DNA of 64,000 nt from Phlebotomus papatasi (taxonomy: Eukaryota; Arthropoda; Insecta; Diptera; Psychodidae): contig NC_077224.1 of NCBI RefSeq assembly GCF_024763615.1, positions 4,154,001 to 4,218,000 on the forward strand, written 5' to 3'. Below are positions 29,452 to 40,769 of this stretch, one piece after another. Below the pieces are notes generated by a model that saw nothing but the letters and a program-made list of their open reading frames with translations, made no database searches and was not told the origin of the DNA. Position numbers and translations under genes: made by a program. Numbering within the stretch: position 1 is the stretch's first letter; each line of letters starts with the position of its first letter.

Positions 29452-30434
29452 GAAGTTAGCCGAAATCCACACGAAAAAAGGTTTGTGTCTTAGATCACCT
29501 GAAAGGCTATATAAACCGACAAATGGTTTGTGTTTTGGTTAGCCCAAAAGGCGCAGGACCCGAAAAATGTGGGTGTCTTTGGCTAATGAATAGGCCTTTC
29601 CGTTATTTCTTCATGCAAAATAAACCCAATCGCAAAGAAACTAAATTTAACTATAAAAGACTCCCGAAAAATTTCAATCGCTGATCTCATAGACTCCCCC
29701 GAAAAAAATATTTCAACTGAAAGAATAATAAATTCTTATACACAAAATTACATTAGAATTAATTCTTTTGATTAAAAACATAATTTCTCTATTTAATTCA
29801 AGTGCGTTTTTATGTTTATTTATTGAAATTATTATTTTATCGCTGATCTCAACGATACCCGCAAAATTCTGTCCCTGATCACAGAGACTGAGCCGAAAAA
29901 AGGTTGCTGTCTTGGCTATCGCTCACTGATCACAGCGACTCGCCCGAAAAAAATTATTTCAACTGGAAGAAAATAGTCTAATGCGATCTTCTCTACAAAA
30001 TTACATTGAAATTAATTCTTTTGATTAAAAATATCACTACCTAATTAATTTCTTTACAATTGAAGTGAGATTGAGTTGTTATTTAATGTAAATTCGCTTT
30101 TCCGTTAATCTCAACGACACCCGAAAAATTTTGGGCGTTGATCACAGGTACTCGCCCGAAAATATTCCAATGCATTTTTCCACACGGAATTTTACATTTG
30201 ATTAAAATTTTTGATTAAATTTCCGTCGCTGATCACAGCGACGCGCCCGAAAAAAAAAATTATTTCAACTAAAAAACAAAAGAAAGGCCTATTCATTAGC
30301 CAAGACACCCAGAATTTTTTGGGTCGTGCGCGTGCGACGATTGGGCTAGCCAAGACACAAACTATCTGTCGGCTTATAGCCTTTCGGGTGAGCTAAGACA
30401 CAAACTTTTTTCAGGTTGATTTCGGCTAACTTCA
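29452..30434. mobile_element. 1-kb foldback with tandem interior
   Basis: The ends GAAGTTAGCCGAAATC and GATTTCGGCTAACTTC are exact mirrors; arms of about 150 bases include TTTGTGTCTTAG, GGCTAATGAATAGGCCTTTC and matches. The interior repeats a GCTGATCACAGCGACTCGCC-type segment about four times (near 29685, 29925, 30140, 30230). A fragment of the arm lies at 33190-33275. Confidence 0.75.
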
Positions 30435-30486
30435 ACGTAGAAAAATAAATATGCAACATTTCATTAAAGATGTTAAACTGATTAAA

Positions 30487-30889
30487 GGCCTCTGCACATT
30501 GGGAGCAAATTTCGTCAATCATTACATTTTTGACAGAATTTTGACGTTTTTACCTACACTGAGAAAAAAACGGGGGTGCGATTAACTCTTTTTCCTCGTA
30601 ACTTTACCACTTTTTAGGTGTAAAAATATATCAACACTTTTTAATGTTAATTTTACACCTTTTAAGGGTAAAATTAACATGAAAAAGGATAACTTTAATC
30701 CCTTAATACACCTAAAAAGGGTAATATTTACACCGATTTCGGATCAATACTGCAGGATAAAATTAACATTTCTGGAATGTTATTTTAACTTTTTCGGATT
30801 TCTCTCACTCAGTGTACAGCAGTGCATAAAATTTCGTTCAAAAACGCATTTTTTGACAAAATAAAAAATGTTTTCAAAGTGTAGAAGCC
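30487..30889. mobile_element. CACATTGGGAGC hairpin MITE, interrupted
   Basis: Related to 19611-19748. The left arm has GCACATTGGGAGCAAATTTC, the right end AGTGTAGAAGCC. It is split at the same CCTAC position where the 19611 copy is continuous. Confidence 0.75.
30555..30816. mobile_element. CACTGAGAAAAAAACGG MITE inserted in the hairpin
   Basis: Borders TA-CACTGAG and CTCAGTG-TA. The interior has CACTTTTTAGGTGTAAAAAT-type inverted segments. Other copies: 39896-40146 (opposite orientation) and a truncated one at 54371-54450. Confidence 0.8.
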
Positions 30890-30899
30890 TTTAGTTTAA

Positions 30900-31875
30900 C
30901 TGAAGTACTTTTCTATTACTAACATTAATTGGTATCTGGTCTCCTGATTTATTTAATAGCTTACAAATAAATTAATTCTAGATGGAATTTCTTCCATCTA
31001 TCGTTTTTCTTTGAAAAATTCCCAAAAATAAACTCATAACTTTTATCGAAAATGTTTCCTGAATATCTAGATTTTCCAGTATTTTGCAATTTCACCTTAG
31101 CCGCGTGACTAATAAATATTAAATTAATCAGTTTTTCAAATTCTCCGACGACAGATGTTCACAAACTGAGCCAAGCACCATTTATTAAAATCGCAGTTTG
31201 ATATGGAAAATTATTGCCAAATAAAAAAATTCCACGCGCCACAACATCAAAATCAGCATGAGAAAGATGATACCGATGATTAATTTAATGATATTCCAGA
31301 GAAAACTCAAAGTACCTCATAAAATGCAGTGAATTGCCCCGTCTGCTACCTCGACCTCTAATTAATTCATTCACCATCAATAACAATTCGTGACATGTCC
31401 ATATTGTACGAAAAGACATTCATTGGAGGTCAATATGCTTTCTTAGGAGCATTTTTATTATGTTGGGAGGAATTACAATCTTCCGCATGAGTGAAAGGTT
31501 TTCCACGTGCTTTTGCTTTCGTTTTCACTGAAAATTTTTGTTTATTTTTTCTTTCTTCATTTTTTATAAATTTGTCATTGAAAAAATTTCACTATCATTT
31601 TGAGATAAGAGGGCATCAGAGTATTTTGGATGAAATACGAAAAGTGTTTCTTTTTTGTGTGAAGAGCGATGATGTCTGCAAAAGCAGAAAAAAGCAAAAT
31701 AAAACATGGTTATTTGGGGTGTTTTGAATATTCAACAAAAAAAAAATCATTCAGAATTAATGAAAGATGATTGATGGAATTTACAGTGGTCACAAAAGAA
31801 GTAAATTCAGTTGGAAAGAAGCTAGTAAAATATTAAAGACTTCTATCATCTTGTGAGATAGAATATTGATAATAT
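30900..31875. other. Gene-free stretch
   Basis: I see no gene, hairpin or tandem array. The sequence is AT-rich with short homopolymers and comparatively free of MITEs. Confidence 0.4.
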
Positions 31876-32990
31876 GGGTACCGGTAAGAATCCCGAAAAG
31901 TCCAAGATCCCTAACGCCAAAATTCCGAATGGTACTTACAACATCCCAAAAAGCCAAAATTCCGAAAAGTCAAAATCCCGAAAAGTCAAAAATCCCGAAC
32001 GCCAAAATCCTGAAAGCCAATATCTCGAAAAGCCAAAATCCCGAAAGCCAAGATCCTAAAACAGAAAAATCCCGAATGGTACAACATCCCGAAAAGTCAA
32101 AATCCCGAAAAGCCAAAATCCCGAAAAGTCAGAAATCCCGAACGCTAAAATACCAACGTCACAATCACGAAAAGCCAAAATACCGGAAGCCAATTTCCTA
32201 AAAGGAAAAAATCCCGAATGGTACAACATCCCGAAAAGCTAAAATCCCGAAAAGTCAAAAATGCCGAACGCCAAAATCCCGAAAAGCCAAAATCCCTAAC
32301 GCCAAAATCCCGATAGCCAAGATCCTAAAACGGAAAAATCCCGAATGGTACAACATCCCGAAAAGTCAAAATCCCAAAAAGTCAAAATTCTGAAAAGTCA
32401 AAAATCTCGAACGCCAAAATCCCGAAAGCCAAGATTCTAAAACAGAAAAATCCCGAAAAGCCAAAATCCCGATAGCCAAGTTTCTAAAAGGAAAAAATCC
32501 CGAATGGTACAACATCCCGAAGAACCAAAAATCCCGAACGCCAAAATACCGAAAGCCAAGTTCCTAAAACGGGAAAATGCCGAATGGCACAACATCCAGA
32601 AAAGCCAAAATGCCGAAAAGTCAAAATGCCGAAAAGCCAAAATCCCGAAAGCCAAGTTCCTAAAACGGAAAAAAACCCGAATGGTACAACATCCCGAAGA
32701 GCCAAAAATCCCGAACACCAAAATCTCGAAAGCCAAGATCCTAAAACGGAAAAATCCTGAAAAAAAATCTTGAAAAGCTAAAATACCGAAAGCCAAGTTC
32801 CTAAAACGGAAAAATCTCGAATGGTACAACATCCCGAAAAGCCAAAATCCCGAGCGTTAAATTCCCAAAAGGAAAAATCCCGAAAAGCCAAAACTTCGCA
32901 AGCCAAAATTCTGAATGTGCCAAAATTCCGAAAGTATCAAAATCTCAAAGGTAAAATTTCTATCTCTCCGGAAAAGTCAAAAATTCTAAC
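31876..32990. repeat. CCAAAATCCCGAA tandem array
   Basis: About 1.1 kb of units near CCCGAAAAGYCAAAAT, 13-17 bases long, with a higher-order unit marked by GAATGGTACAACATCCCG at about 32072, 32214, 32342, 32501, 32677 and 32818. The open frames of up to 131 residues here are the repeat translated. It begins GGGTACCGGTAAGAATCCCG, like the left tip of the block at 411. Confidence 0.85.
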
Positions 32991-33009
32991 AATAGATGAC
33001 GCCTCAGTG

Positions 33010-33125
33010 AGGAGCAGTTTCTTGAATTTGAATTCTTCGAACATCAACGTCTTTTTGTGCAAATAGAGTTCCATTTATTTTTTATCCAAGACACTATTGG
33101 AGAATCAAAATCTACTTGTGTTTGC
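33010..33125. repeat. Dispersed repeat fragment
   Basis: TTTTTGTGCAAATAGAGTTC and CACTATTGGAGAATCAAAAT are shared with 39150-39375 and 43110-43335. Confidence 0.7.
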
Positions 33126-33129
33126 ACTG

Positions 33130-35400
33130 TTTGCACCCACTATGTAACACGAAAATTCCTACCCACTATCCATAGTTGAGTTATCTGTGCCAAGACACAA
33201 ACCATATTTCGGGTGGATTTCGGATTTAGGCTTTCGGATCAGCCGAGACACCAACCTGTTTTGGGTGGATTTAGTAATTTAATTTAAGGATATAATAAAG
33301 TTTCCAATGCAATAAAAGCCTGAGTTTATTTCCGAAATGACCTCAATCGATGTGGTCCACATTGGATTTAATTGAAAGGTCTAGCAATTTTTAATCCAGT
33401 CTCAAACAGTGCAATAAATCTGTAAAGTATCCGTAATTTCAAGAGCTTACTGCCGAAGTTTCGCCATAAGAAAAGACATTCGAAGGTCGATTCATAAAGT
33501 TTAAGAAAAAAACCATTTTTACTTTTCGTTTCGTCCACGTGGTGACTTAAGTTTTTCCTGTAGGAATTTTGAAAAAACATATAGAGATCCAGTGGTTTTT
33601 TTTTTAATTTCCACAAGATGATATTCCATCGTCGTAGGATCCCCATATTATCCTTGAACATGGAGGATGGTTCATACATAAGATATTGGCAAGTAACAAA
33701 AACATTCTCTAAAACCATTCCTTAATCCCTAGTTTTTCCCCAAAACGTACGACTTATTTCGGAATGGAGAGAGTAATAAAAATATAAAAATTGTTTTGTG
33801 TGTCATATCGGACACAAAGTTTCTTAAAGTTTTTTTGCCGTATGGAAAACAAAATAAAAATCTACAGAATTTTGAGAAATGCAATGAGTGTCCGATATTG
33901 CAAGCAGCTGTCCGGAATTAGAACCAGTTCCCTTTATAACCCTTGATTTTTGGAAAAGACTTTTGGACAAAATACTTCAGAATTGCTGTTGCTTATTTGT
34001 CTCTGCATTAAGTCATTGCATTAAGAAATGGTGTAGCCCCTTTCATTGAGAAAAAAATTTGTAATGAAGTGATTCTGAAGAAATGACTGAATGCCTGCTT
34101 AAATGTAGCATTTAATTTGGAGTGTCGCCAAGGCGAAAGCAGAGAGTACCATTTGGAGGACTGTTTAATTTAAATCAGTGCAGTGTGTGTTTTAGCTTAA
34201 ATCACTCTTTCAATTGAATCATTCATCTCTTAGTTGGAAATGATATATGTGTGCCTTTTTTTATCATACAAACACCAAACTGACGCTTAAAGTGATATGG
34301 GCACGATTATTTGGTGTATGATTCATCAGAAGCACCATCAACAATGTGCGACACCGAGAATGGTAAAGAGTGAAAATAATATTTCTCAGTATTCAGTGCT
34401 AGGTTGGGAGCGGGTTTTTTTGTGGGGGGAGGGGAGGGAGGAGGGCAGTAAGGAAAAGCACTTATGGAAGTGGCTGTGATTCAGCTTCCGGAGAGGTTTT
34501 CCAAATCGATAGATATTACTTATGTGGCGCGTAAGAATTATAAAATTCTTCTTAATTACCCATATACAACAAGTAATTATATTTTAATTAATTGTTCAGA
34601 TGGGGGCGTTTTTTTTTCGCTGCATGTACTGCATTTTCTTTCATCTTCATCTTGTTTGGCGATAAAATTGCAAATGGGATTTGTAGGTGGACTGCAGAAG
34701 TGGGAAGGGGCAGGGTGGAAAAAAGAGCAGTAAAAGAAAGTGGCAGACTCTTCCTCATCGTGCAAATAATATTGTTACCATTTAAATTGTAAGGCCTGGG
34801 TATTGAGAAAACGCAAATGGGTGTACCAAAGTCTTGGAAAAAGAGATGGCAAAGCGTCCAAGCTTTGCGAAATGCTCGAACTCACGAGAAAGTTCTCTTC
34901 GTTAGCATATTTTTTGTAAGCACATAGGGTTACTGAAGATTTAATCGTGTTTATAGACAATGAGAAAGCCATTAAGAAATTATTTAACCCATTCCTTACC
35001 ATTGTATTATACATCATACGCAAACTGAGTGATTTTAGATGATTTATTCTTGGGTAATTGTTATCTGAATTGCTGTAGGAAATGAATTTTTAAGTACTTT
35101 AGTCCTTCAATTAATTGGAAATACATTTTGTTGTTCTTTTCTCGCTTTGTGGAAAGTCATGCAAAATTTTTGCACAAAATGACGGATGAAAAATTTGGCA
35201 TCCCGTCGAATTTGTTCAAATTGGCCTTCAGTCTCTTTCCTAATTTGAATTCCGGTTGCCAATTTGTGTTCTTGGATAGTTACTCTATCTAAATCAATGG
35301 AGTTTGCAAAGAATTAATGTAAAGAATTTAAATTCAGTGACCGTTAAGACGTGTCTTTGACAGTGGCTCCCCGCGCCCCCATAATAGATAATTTTTTTCT
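33130..35400. other. Mostly gene-free; scattered fragments
   Basis: Holds a foldback-arm fragment (33190-33275), a segment with ATCGGACACAAAGTTTCT (33797-33925) shared with 46480-46860, and a TTAACCCATTC-family copy (34984-35360). A 116-residue minus-strand open frame at 33368-33718 has no motif I recognise. 34140-34760 is repeat-poor with a G-rich run near 34410. Confidence 0.4.
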
Positions 35401-35409
35401 TTTTAAAAT

Positions 35410-36040
35410 AGGGGATGTAAAATTGTACAAAAATCGGTACTTAACCGGTTCATTACCGATGAAGACCGATGCAGATGGGTTCGACATTGCAGTACCTTTC
35501 CAAAAAATCCAAATTTAACCAAATCGGTTAACCAATGGGCCTCCAAAAGTAGTTGACATTTGACCTTCAATAATTCAAAATGGCGAATTTTCCGGTCATA
35601 AATATGTTTGGGCGAAATGTTCGCCTGGACTAGCGCTAAAACATATCCGAAAATCATTGAAAAAGCTTGGGCCAATTTTGAGAAAAATCGAAAAACATTT
35701 TTCTTAGGGAATATTATTAAAAAGGGAATGTAAAATTGTTCTAAAATCGGTTATTAACCGGTTCATTACCGATGAAGATCGATGCAGACGGGTTCGAAAT
35801 TACAATATCTTTCCAAAAAATCCAAATTTAACCAAATCGGTTGAAAAACGGATCCTCCAAAGTGATTGAACTTTGACCTTCAATAATTCAAAATGGCGAA
35901 TTTTCCGGTCATAGATATGTCTGGACGAAATGTTAACTAGGACTAGCTCTAAGACATATCCAAAAATCATTGAAAAAGCTTGGGCCAATTTTTTGCAAAA
36001 TTGGAAAAACCTCATTTTTGACCTATTTTTGAGGGATAGG
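35410..36040. repeat. ~313-bp tandem duplication
   Basis: Two copies in a row: AACCGGTTCATTACCGATGA at 35443 and 35756, TCAAAATGGCGAATTTTCCG in both, and ATCATTGAAAAAGCTTGGGC in both. The minus-strand open frames in this region are the duplicated sequence read through. Confidence 0.8.
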
Positions 36041-36239
36041 GAACGTATAAAAGGGGAGGGGGGAAAAATAAAGAGGTTGGGCACGAGATAATGTCATTTG
36101 AGGAGAGGTCACCGAAGACCGGAAGTCGATATCTCTTACCGTTTAAGCTCCAGAACAGTGCAAAGTTGAAAAAAAAGTCGATTATATAACTGCTCTTTCT
36201 TTGAGTTCGAGCAGTAAAATAAGAAAGATCACACATTAA

Positions 36240-37135
36240 TTTATCGTGTGAATGAAGACCATTGATATGGTTGTAGGCCCTCTCTCGTCAATGGATTGAG
36301 AAAGATCATTCAGGCGGATTGATTTTTCATCTATTTATGGTACCGCTCTGGATACTAAAGTTGCGCCAATATAGTTTCTTCAAAAAGGTATACATATAAA
36401 AAGCATAAAGTTTCAATCCCAACGATTAAAAAGCAAATGCCCTTTTATAGAGAAAGTGCCATGGAATTATTAAATGAAGATTTTGGTCACATTAATCCAA
36501 AAAATAAAATAAAATTCACCAGAGAATTTCACATTGAGCCCATAGAGGTATTACCCCACCAAAAAAAAAGAAAAAAACAAATAAAGAAAAGATGCCACTG
36601 CATGAGAGAGGAAAAGATGTGAAATACCAATGAAAATGTTTAATGTGTTGTAACAAAAAGATGAAATATTTACGCAGAAACTGAGTGAGTTTACATGGCT
36701 AGAATATGGAGGTCAGCAGCCTTTTATAGAATTAATAGTTTTTGAGATCTTTTCGCTCCATATATCGCATTGCTCTCGCATGTAACAACACAACCGATGC
36801 CATGATACACTCCACAACTCAACTTCTTTCACCTTTTTCGATCGAAAGAGGAGTTGTTTTATTTTCTTCCACCGGACAGACAGAAAAAATGTGAAAATAT
36901 TTGTGTGAAAATACCCAGCTCTTCCGGGGTTTTTTGTTTAGGAAGAACATAATCACTAAGTTTCTTATCACAAAAGCCCCTGATTTTGCAGAGAGAGAAT
37001 TAGATTTTTATCATATCGAATTTCATCAAGCTCGCAAATTACTGAGGATTGATTACAAATTTAGAATGGGAATAACCTTTTCTTCTTTTTTTGCCCAAAA
37101 TAACTCAAGACTAATATAATTGAATTTTGAATAAA
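36240..37135. other. Gene-free stretch
   Basis: Nothing recognisable; short open frames at 36437 and 36901 have no motifs. Confidence 0.35.
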
Positions 37136-37429
37136 AATGAGTTATCGATTATAAACCGGTTCAATATGGGTTCAAAACCGATTGGAACCGGTTCAGTTTT
37201 ATAGGAAATTCATAGACCTTTCCAATGAAATGTTCACTTTTGTACGTAAATGAAAGACGAAATGTAAAATACAAAGTTTCCATTTCCCTTGAGGTTATGC
37301 GATATTGAAATTGGGTTTTCGACTGTGGCGTCCCTGGTGTTAGTTCCACGAAGTTCAAATGTTCTAGAAAGTTGTAGCATTTCGTGTGATCTTTCGTTTA
37401 AGCACTCACTTATCAAAATCAGTCAAATA

Positions 37430-37795
37430 GAACCGGAGATATGATTTTTTGAATTTCGTGAACTTTGACCCCTCATATCAGCAGTTCTATTATAACTACA
37501 GCGCACTTACGCACCATTTTGGAAACGTTGTAGACTGGACTACAACACTCTAAAATTTGATTAACTTGCATAATGCCGTTTTTGAGAAAAAATGAGTTTG
37601 AATTTCGATGAATTTTGACGGTATCGCAGCGCCACCTGTGGTGACTTTTTGAACTTCCATCTGAAAGTGCTCATCGAGACGAAACCAAAAACCCAAAATA
37701 TAGCTCAAAATGTTAATTAGAACCGGAGATAGAGGCCGGTCAATTTTCGAACTTTGACCCCTTATGGTTATGGATCGACTTAGGTATTTTTTTAT
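37430..37795. repeat. ~300-bp satellite-family monomers, inverted
   Basis: AGAACCGGAGATATGA at about 37429 and AGAACCGGAGATAGAG at about 37720, each followed by a CTTTGACCCCT stretch. This is the reverse of the 1740-2420 units. It is the target into which the piggyBac-like element went. Confidence 0.6.
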
Positions 37796-38199
37796 TTAAC
37801 CCTTTAAGGACGAGAAGCTTTCCGCTGAGCGAAATTCAATGAAATCAATTTTCCCTCGATATTTTAGCCTAAATAACAGATTTATGGTTAAAAAGAAATT
37901 TTCCCATCCTTAAAAGTCCTGAAAAACTATGGGTCATATATGACCCAATCGTCCATAAAGGTAAAAAAGCACAAAATTTTCCAGACGACTAGTTTACTCA
38001 TTTGCTCTTTTATTTTTAAAGGATAAATAACTTGGATATATATTTGTAATAATAAAAAAAAATATTTAGAGTACGAGTAAAAATCAAAACGATCAAAAAT
38101 TAATTTTAAAAAATCTCACACAATTTTTGGTCTCAAAGAATCTTGAAGAGTGGTACACAAAAACAATAATTTTTATCATCAAAATGTATTATTGTTTAC

Positions 38200-38600
38200 T
38201 TCATTTTTTATTTTTATGATATTAATCGAAACAATTTCGAGTACTGGTAACACAGTGATAAATATCGCATGCCTTACAAATACAATTGGTCTTATAATCC
38301 TTTTTTCTAATAGCACCATGTGCACCTGCGCCTTTCCTCAGTTTTCTTCAAAACAGGTTTCATGGAAATGGGTAGGTGCAATATTAGTTGTCTCTGCGAA
38401 TTTCAGACGTAGTTGTACATTGGTGTGAATCCGGGAGTTCTTCCGGCGTTGATGCGTTCTCGAAGAAATTTCTAAGACACTTCATCCACGTCTTGTTCCA
38501 AGTATATTTTGTCGCTTTCGTTCAGGACAAAATTGTCGTGTGGGCATTAATGTGGATGATTTCGTGGTCATTGATCTTTGAATTTTTTTTTCATTTTTGA
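38200..38600 (-). pseudogene. piggyBac transposase C-terminal remnant
   Basis: Minus-strand frames give INAHTTI followed by KYTWNKTWMKCLRNFF and later a cysteine-rich tail, RRRCTWCY then KKDYKTNCICKACDIYHC. This matches the order NAH..., helix, then the CxxC zinc-binding tail of piggyBac transposases. Several stops and at least one frameshift separate the pieces. The catalytic aspartates upstream are not visible. No product expected. Confidence 0.6.
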
Positions 38601-38949
38601 AGTCATCTACAAGATTAAAAAGTTATGAATTTACAACATTTACGTAGAGGTATTTTATAAATTATCAAAATGTTACCTGCTTCAGTCAGTATTTCACTGG
38701 GAAATCTCAGCTAAATGATATTATCACACAATATTACACGAATAATTAACTATTTTGCGCACAAATAAACAAAAACAAGAAATATTCTGACCTTAAGACT
38801 TGGAAAATCCATTCGGTATTTTTTTACCTTTATGGACGATTGGGTCATATATGACCCATGAAAATTATAAAGCTTTCCTGAAAATACAAATAAATACATA
38901 CATAGTATGTAATAGAAATACATAGTAAATACAAATAAATTTTACTTTG

Positions 38950-39145
38950 TTGAGAAATATTCTTTCCGTACAGAAGTAGATCTTGAAAAATTCGAAAATC
39001 TATTTGAAGATCCAAAAAGAGACTTTCTTACTTCTTGATAATTCCGCAAGGTGGCTGAGATACATCCTGTTCGAATTTCGAAGTTCTCAAGTGTCAAAAT
39101 GTGACGGTCTTCACATTGTTGTGAGGAAAAAAGCAGAACAACGAC
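38950..39145 (+). pseudogene. Repeated protein-like fragment, copy A
   Basis: One frame reads VDLEKFENLFEDPKRDF, then after a frameshift ARWLRYILFEFRSSQVSKC and GLHIVVRKK. A reverse-strand relative at 61780-62000 keeps the second part. Family unknown. It lies inside the right half of the piggyBac-like element, so it may be part of a mobile element. Confidence 0.45.
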
Positions 39146-39149
39146 GCTT

Positions 39150-39375
39150 GCTGTTCTTGTCCCAGTATTTAATCACTCCATAATCACTGAGTAACCCTTT
39201 TGCCAGCTCTTTAGTGTGATATTTGATAAATTTTCCCCACCTTGTTCGAAAATTTAGTATGAAAATTCGAAATTGAATTTGAATTCTTCGATCATCAACG
39301 ACTTTTTGTGCAAATAGAGTTCCATTTACCTTTCATCCAAGACACTATTGGAGAATCAAAATCTACTTGTGATCG
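39150..39375. repeat. 225-bp dispersed repeat, copy 1
   Basis: Matches 43110-43335 (TTTAATCACTCCATAATCA; TTTTAGTGTGATATTTG-like; TTGTGCAAATAGAGTTCCAT). Part is also at 33010-33125. Confidence 0.75.
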
Positions 39376-39895
39376 GGCTCATTATGTATAGTTATTATAG
39401 TTTCTAGTCCCAACAGGTTTGTGCTTAAAAAAAATTAGAAATATTAAAATTCAAGCACCAACGTGAAAATTTGAAAATTCTTTATTTTTGAGCTCAAATA
39501 TTTTTTATATAGCAAGTAGCTGGAGATTTGCAAAAAATATCCTAGATTCCTACATCTTTACACTTCGTGATTATGTACAAACATTAAAGGAATAACTTCA
39601 GGTAGTTCAATAAGGAATATAGTAGTATCAATAAGGAAGATAGTTCAAAAGGAATAACTTCAGAAAGAAATAACTTCAGGTAGTCAGGAAAAATTATTTT
39701 CTCTATGGGTCACGCGTGACCCAGTCGTCCTTAAAGGGTTAAGGGTATACTTCAGGAGAGAAAGTCATTAAGGAATTAGCTAAATGCAATTCTCCAAAAA
39801 ACGGACAGATCCAAATTTCAAACGCCAAATTGGCATGGAATCAATACAATCAGATTTACATAATAAAATTCTTCTGTAGCTGTTTTCAGATCGAA

Positions 39896-40146
39896 TACTG
39901 AGAAAAATCCGAAAAAAGTTAAAATAACATTCCGGAAATGTTTATTTTACCCTGCAGTATTGATTCGAAATCGGTGTAAATATTCGGCTTTTTTGGTGTA
40001 TTAGGGGTTAAAGTTACCCTTTTTCACTTTTTACACTTAAAAAGGTGTAAAATTAACATTAAAAAATATTGATGTATTTTTACACCTAAAAAGTGTTAAA
40101 GTTACGAGGAAAAAGACTTAATCGCACCCCCGTTTTTTTCTCAGTG
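39896..40146. mobile_element. CACTGAG MITE, reverse copy
   Basis: Starts TACTGAGAAAAATCCG and ends CCCGTTTTTTTCTCAGTG. Mirror image of 30555-30816 in overall order. Confidence 0.75.
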
Positions 40147-40548
40147 AAGGTTTAGCAATATAGCTTCAACGGTTCTATAATTTTCCAAGACGTATGGTTT
40201 TTAGGAAACATTTTGAATGGAGATCGTTTATTAAAGGTTGCCTAAAGGTTTATTAGAGGTTGCCTGTCAATACTAAGACGGCGGTGGACGCAATAATCAA
40301 AAACTCTTCATTATTTGAAAAATGAAGGAATACTGAGGTATATGTCGATAATTAAACGTTTATTTCAATAAGACGACGAATAATCTATGACAAGATTATC
40401 CGGTTCTGCGGTTTCATAAAGAAATTTTTGAGTTTCTAGGGCGTTTCTAACCCTTCCCCTTACTTCTTTGGGTTTTTAACGTGTTTCCGCGTTTCACTTA
40501 ATTTACAAAGATTTTCTCATATGGCCCACCCTTGGCAAGATAAACGGA

Positions 40549-40765
40549 TAGGGGAAACTGGGGCACCACCAAACATGGGGTAGCACTAAACACTGCGATT
40601 TTTTAATCAGATATTCTACTTCAGAGGACAAGACTTATAGACATTTTTAGGCATTATAGGGATGCTTGTCCACTGAAGAAGTGGTCGGGATAATCTAAAT
40701 AGTTTGGAAATAAAAATTAGTGTTTGGTACTACCCCATGTTTGGTGGTGCCCCAAGTTTCCCCTA
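40549..40765. mobile_element. TAGGGGAAACTGGGGC hairpin MITE
   Basis: 217 bases; AGGGGAAACTGGGGCACCAC and CAAACATGGGGTAGCAC are mirrored at the right end. TA borders. Another body under the same class of tip. Confidence 0.8.
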
Positions 40766-40769
40766 AAGA

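Larger units (their letters stand above)
37796..39742. mobile_element. piggyBac-like element, decayed
   Basis: TTAA-CCCTTTAAGGACGA on the left and TCGTCCTTAAAGGG-TTAA on the right: TTAA target duplication and mirrored CCC tips as in piggyBac transposons. Two internal mirrored copies of GGGTCATATATGACCCAATC lie at 37932-37951 and about 38842-38861; the right tip has a close variant (GGGTCACGCGTGACCC). The internal pair may be subterminal repeats or the ends of nested relatives. Coding remnants are on the minus strand. Confidence 0.75.

Noticed and set aside
32437..32832. 131-residue minus-strand repeat protein
   Set aside because: Translation of the CCAAAATCCCGAA array; the period and phase come from the DNA repeat.
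31876..32990. CRISPR-like array
   Set aside because: Units are tandem and degenerate without unique spacers, in an animal genome.
33368..33718. 116-residue minus-strand open frame
   Set aside because: No recognisable domain, no splice context; could be a decayed transposase but I cannot show it.
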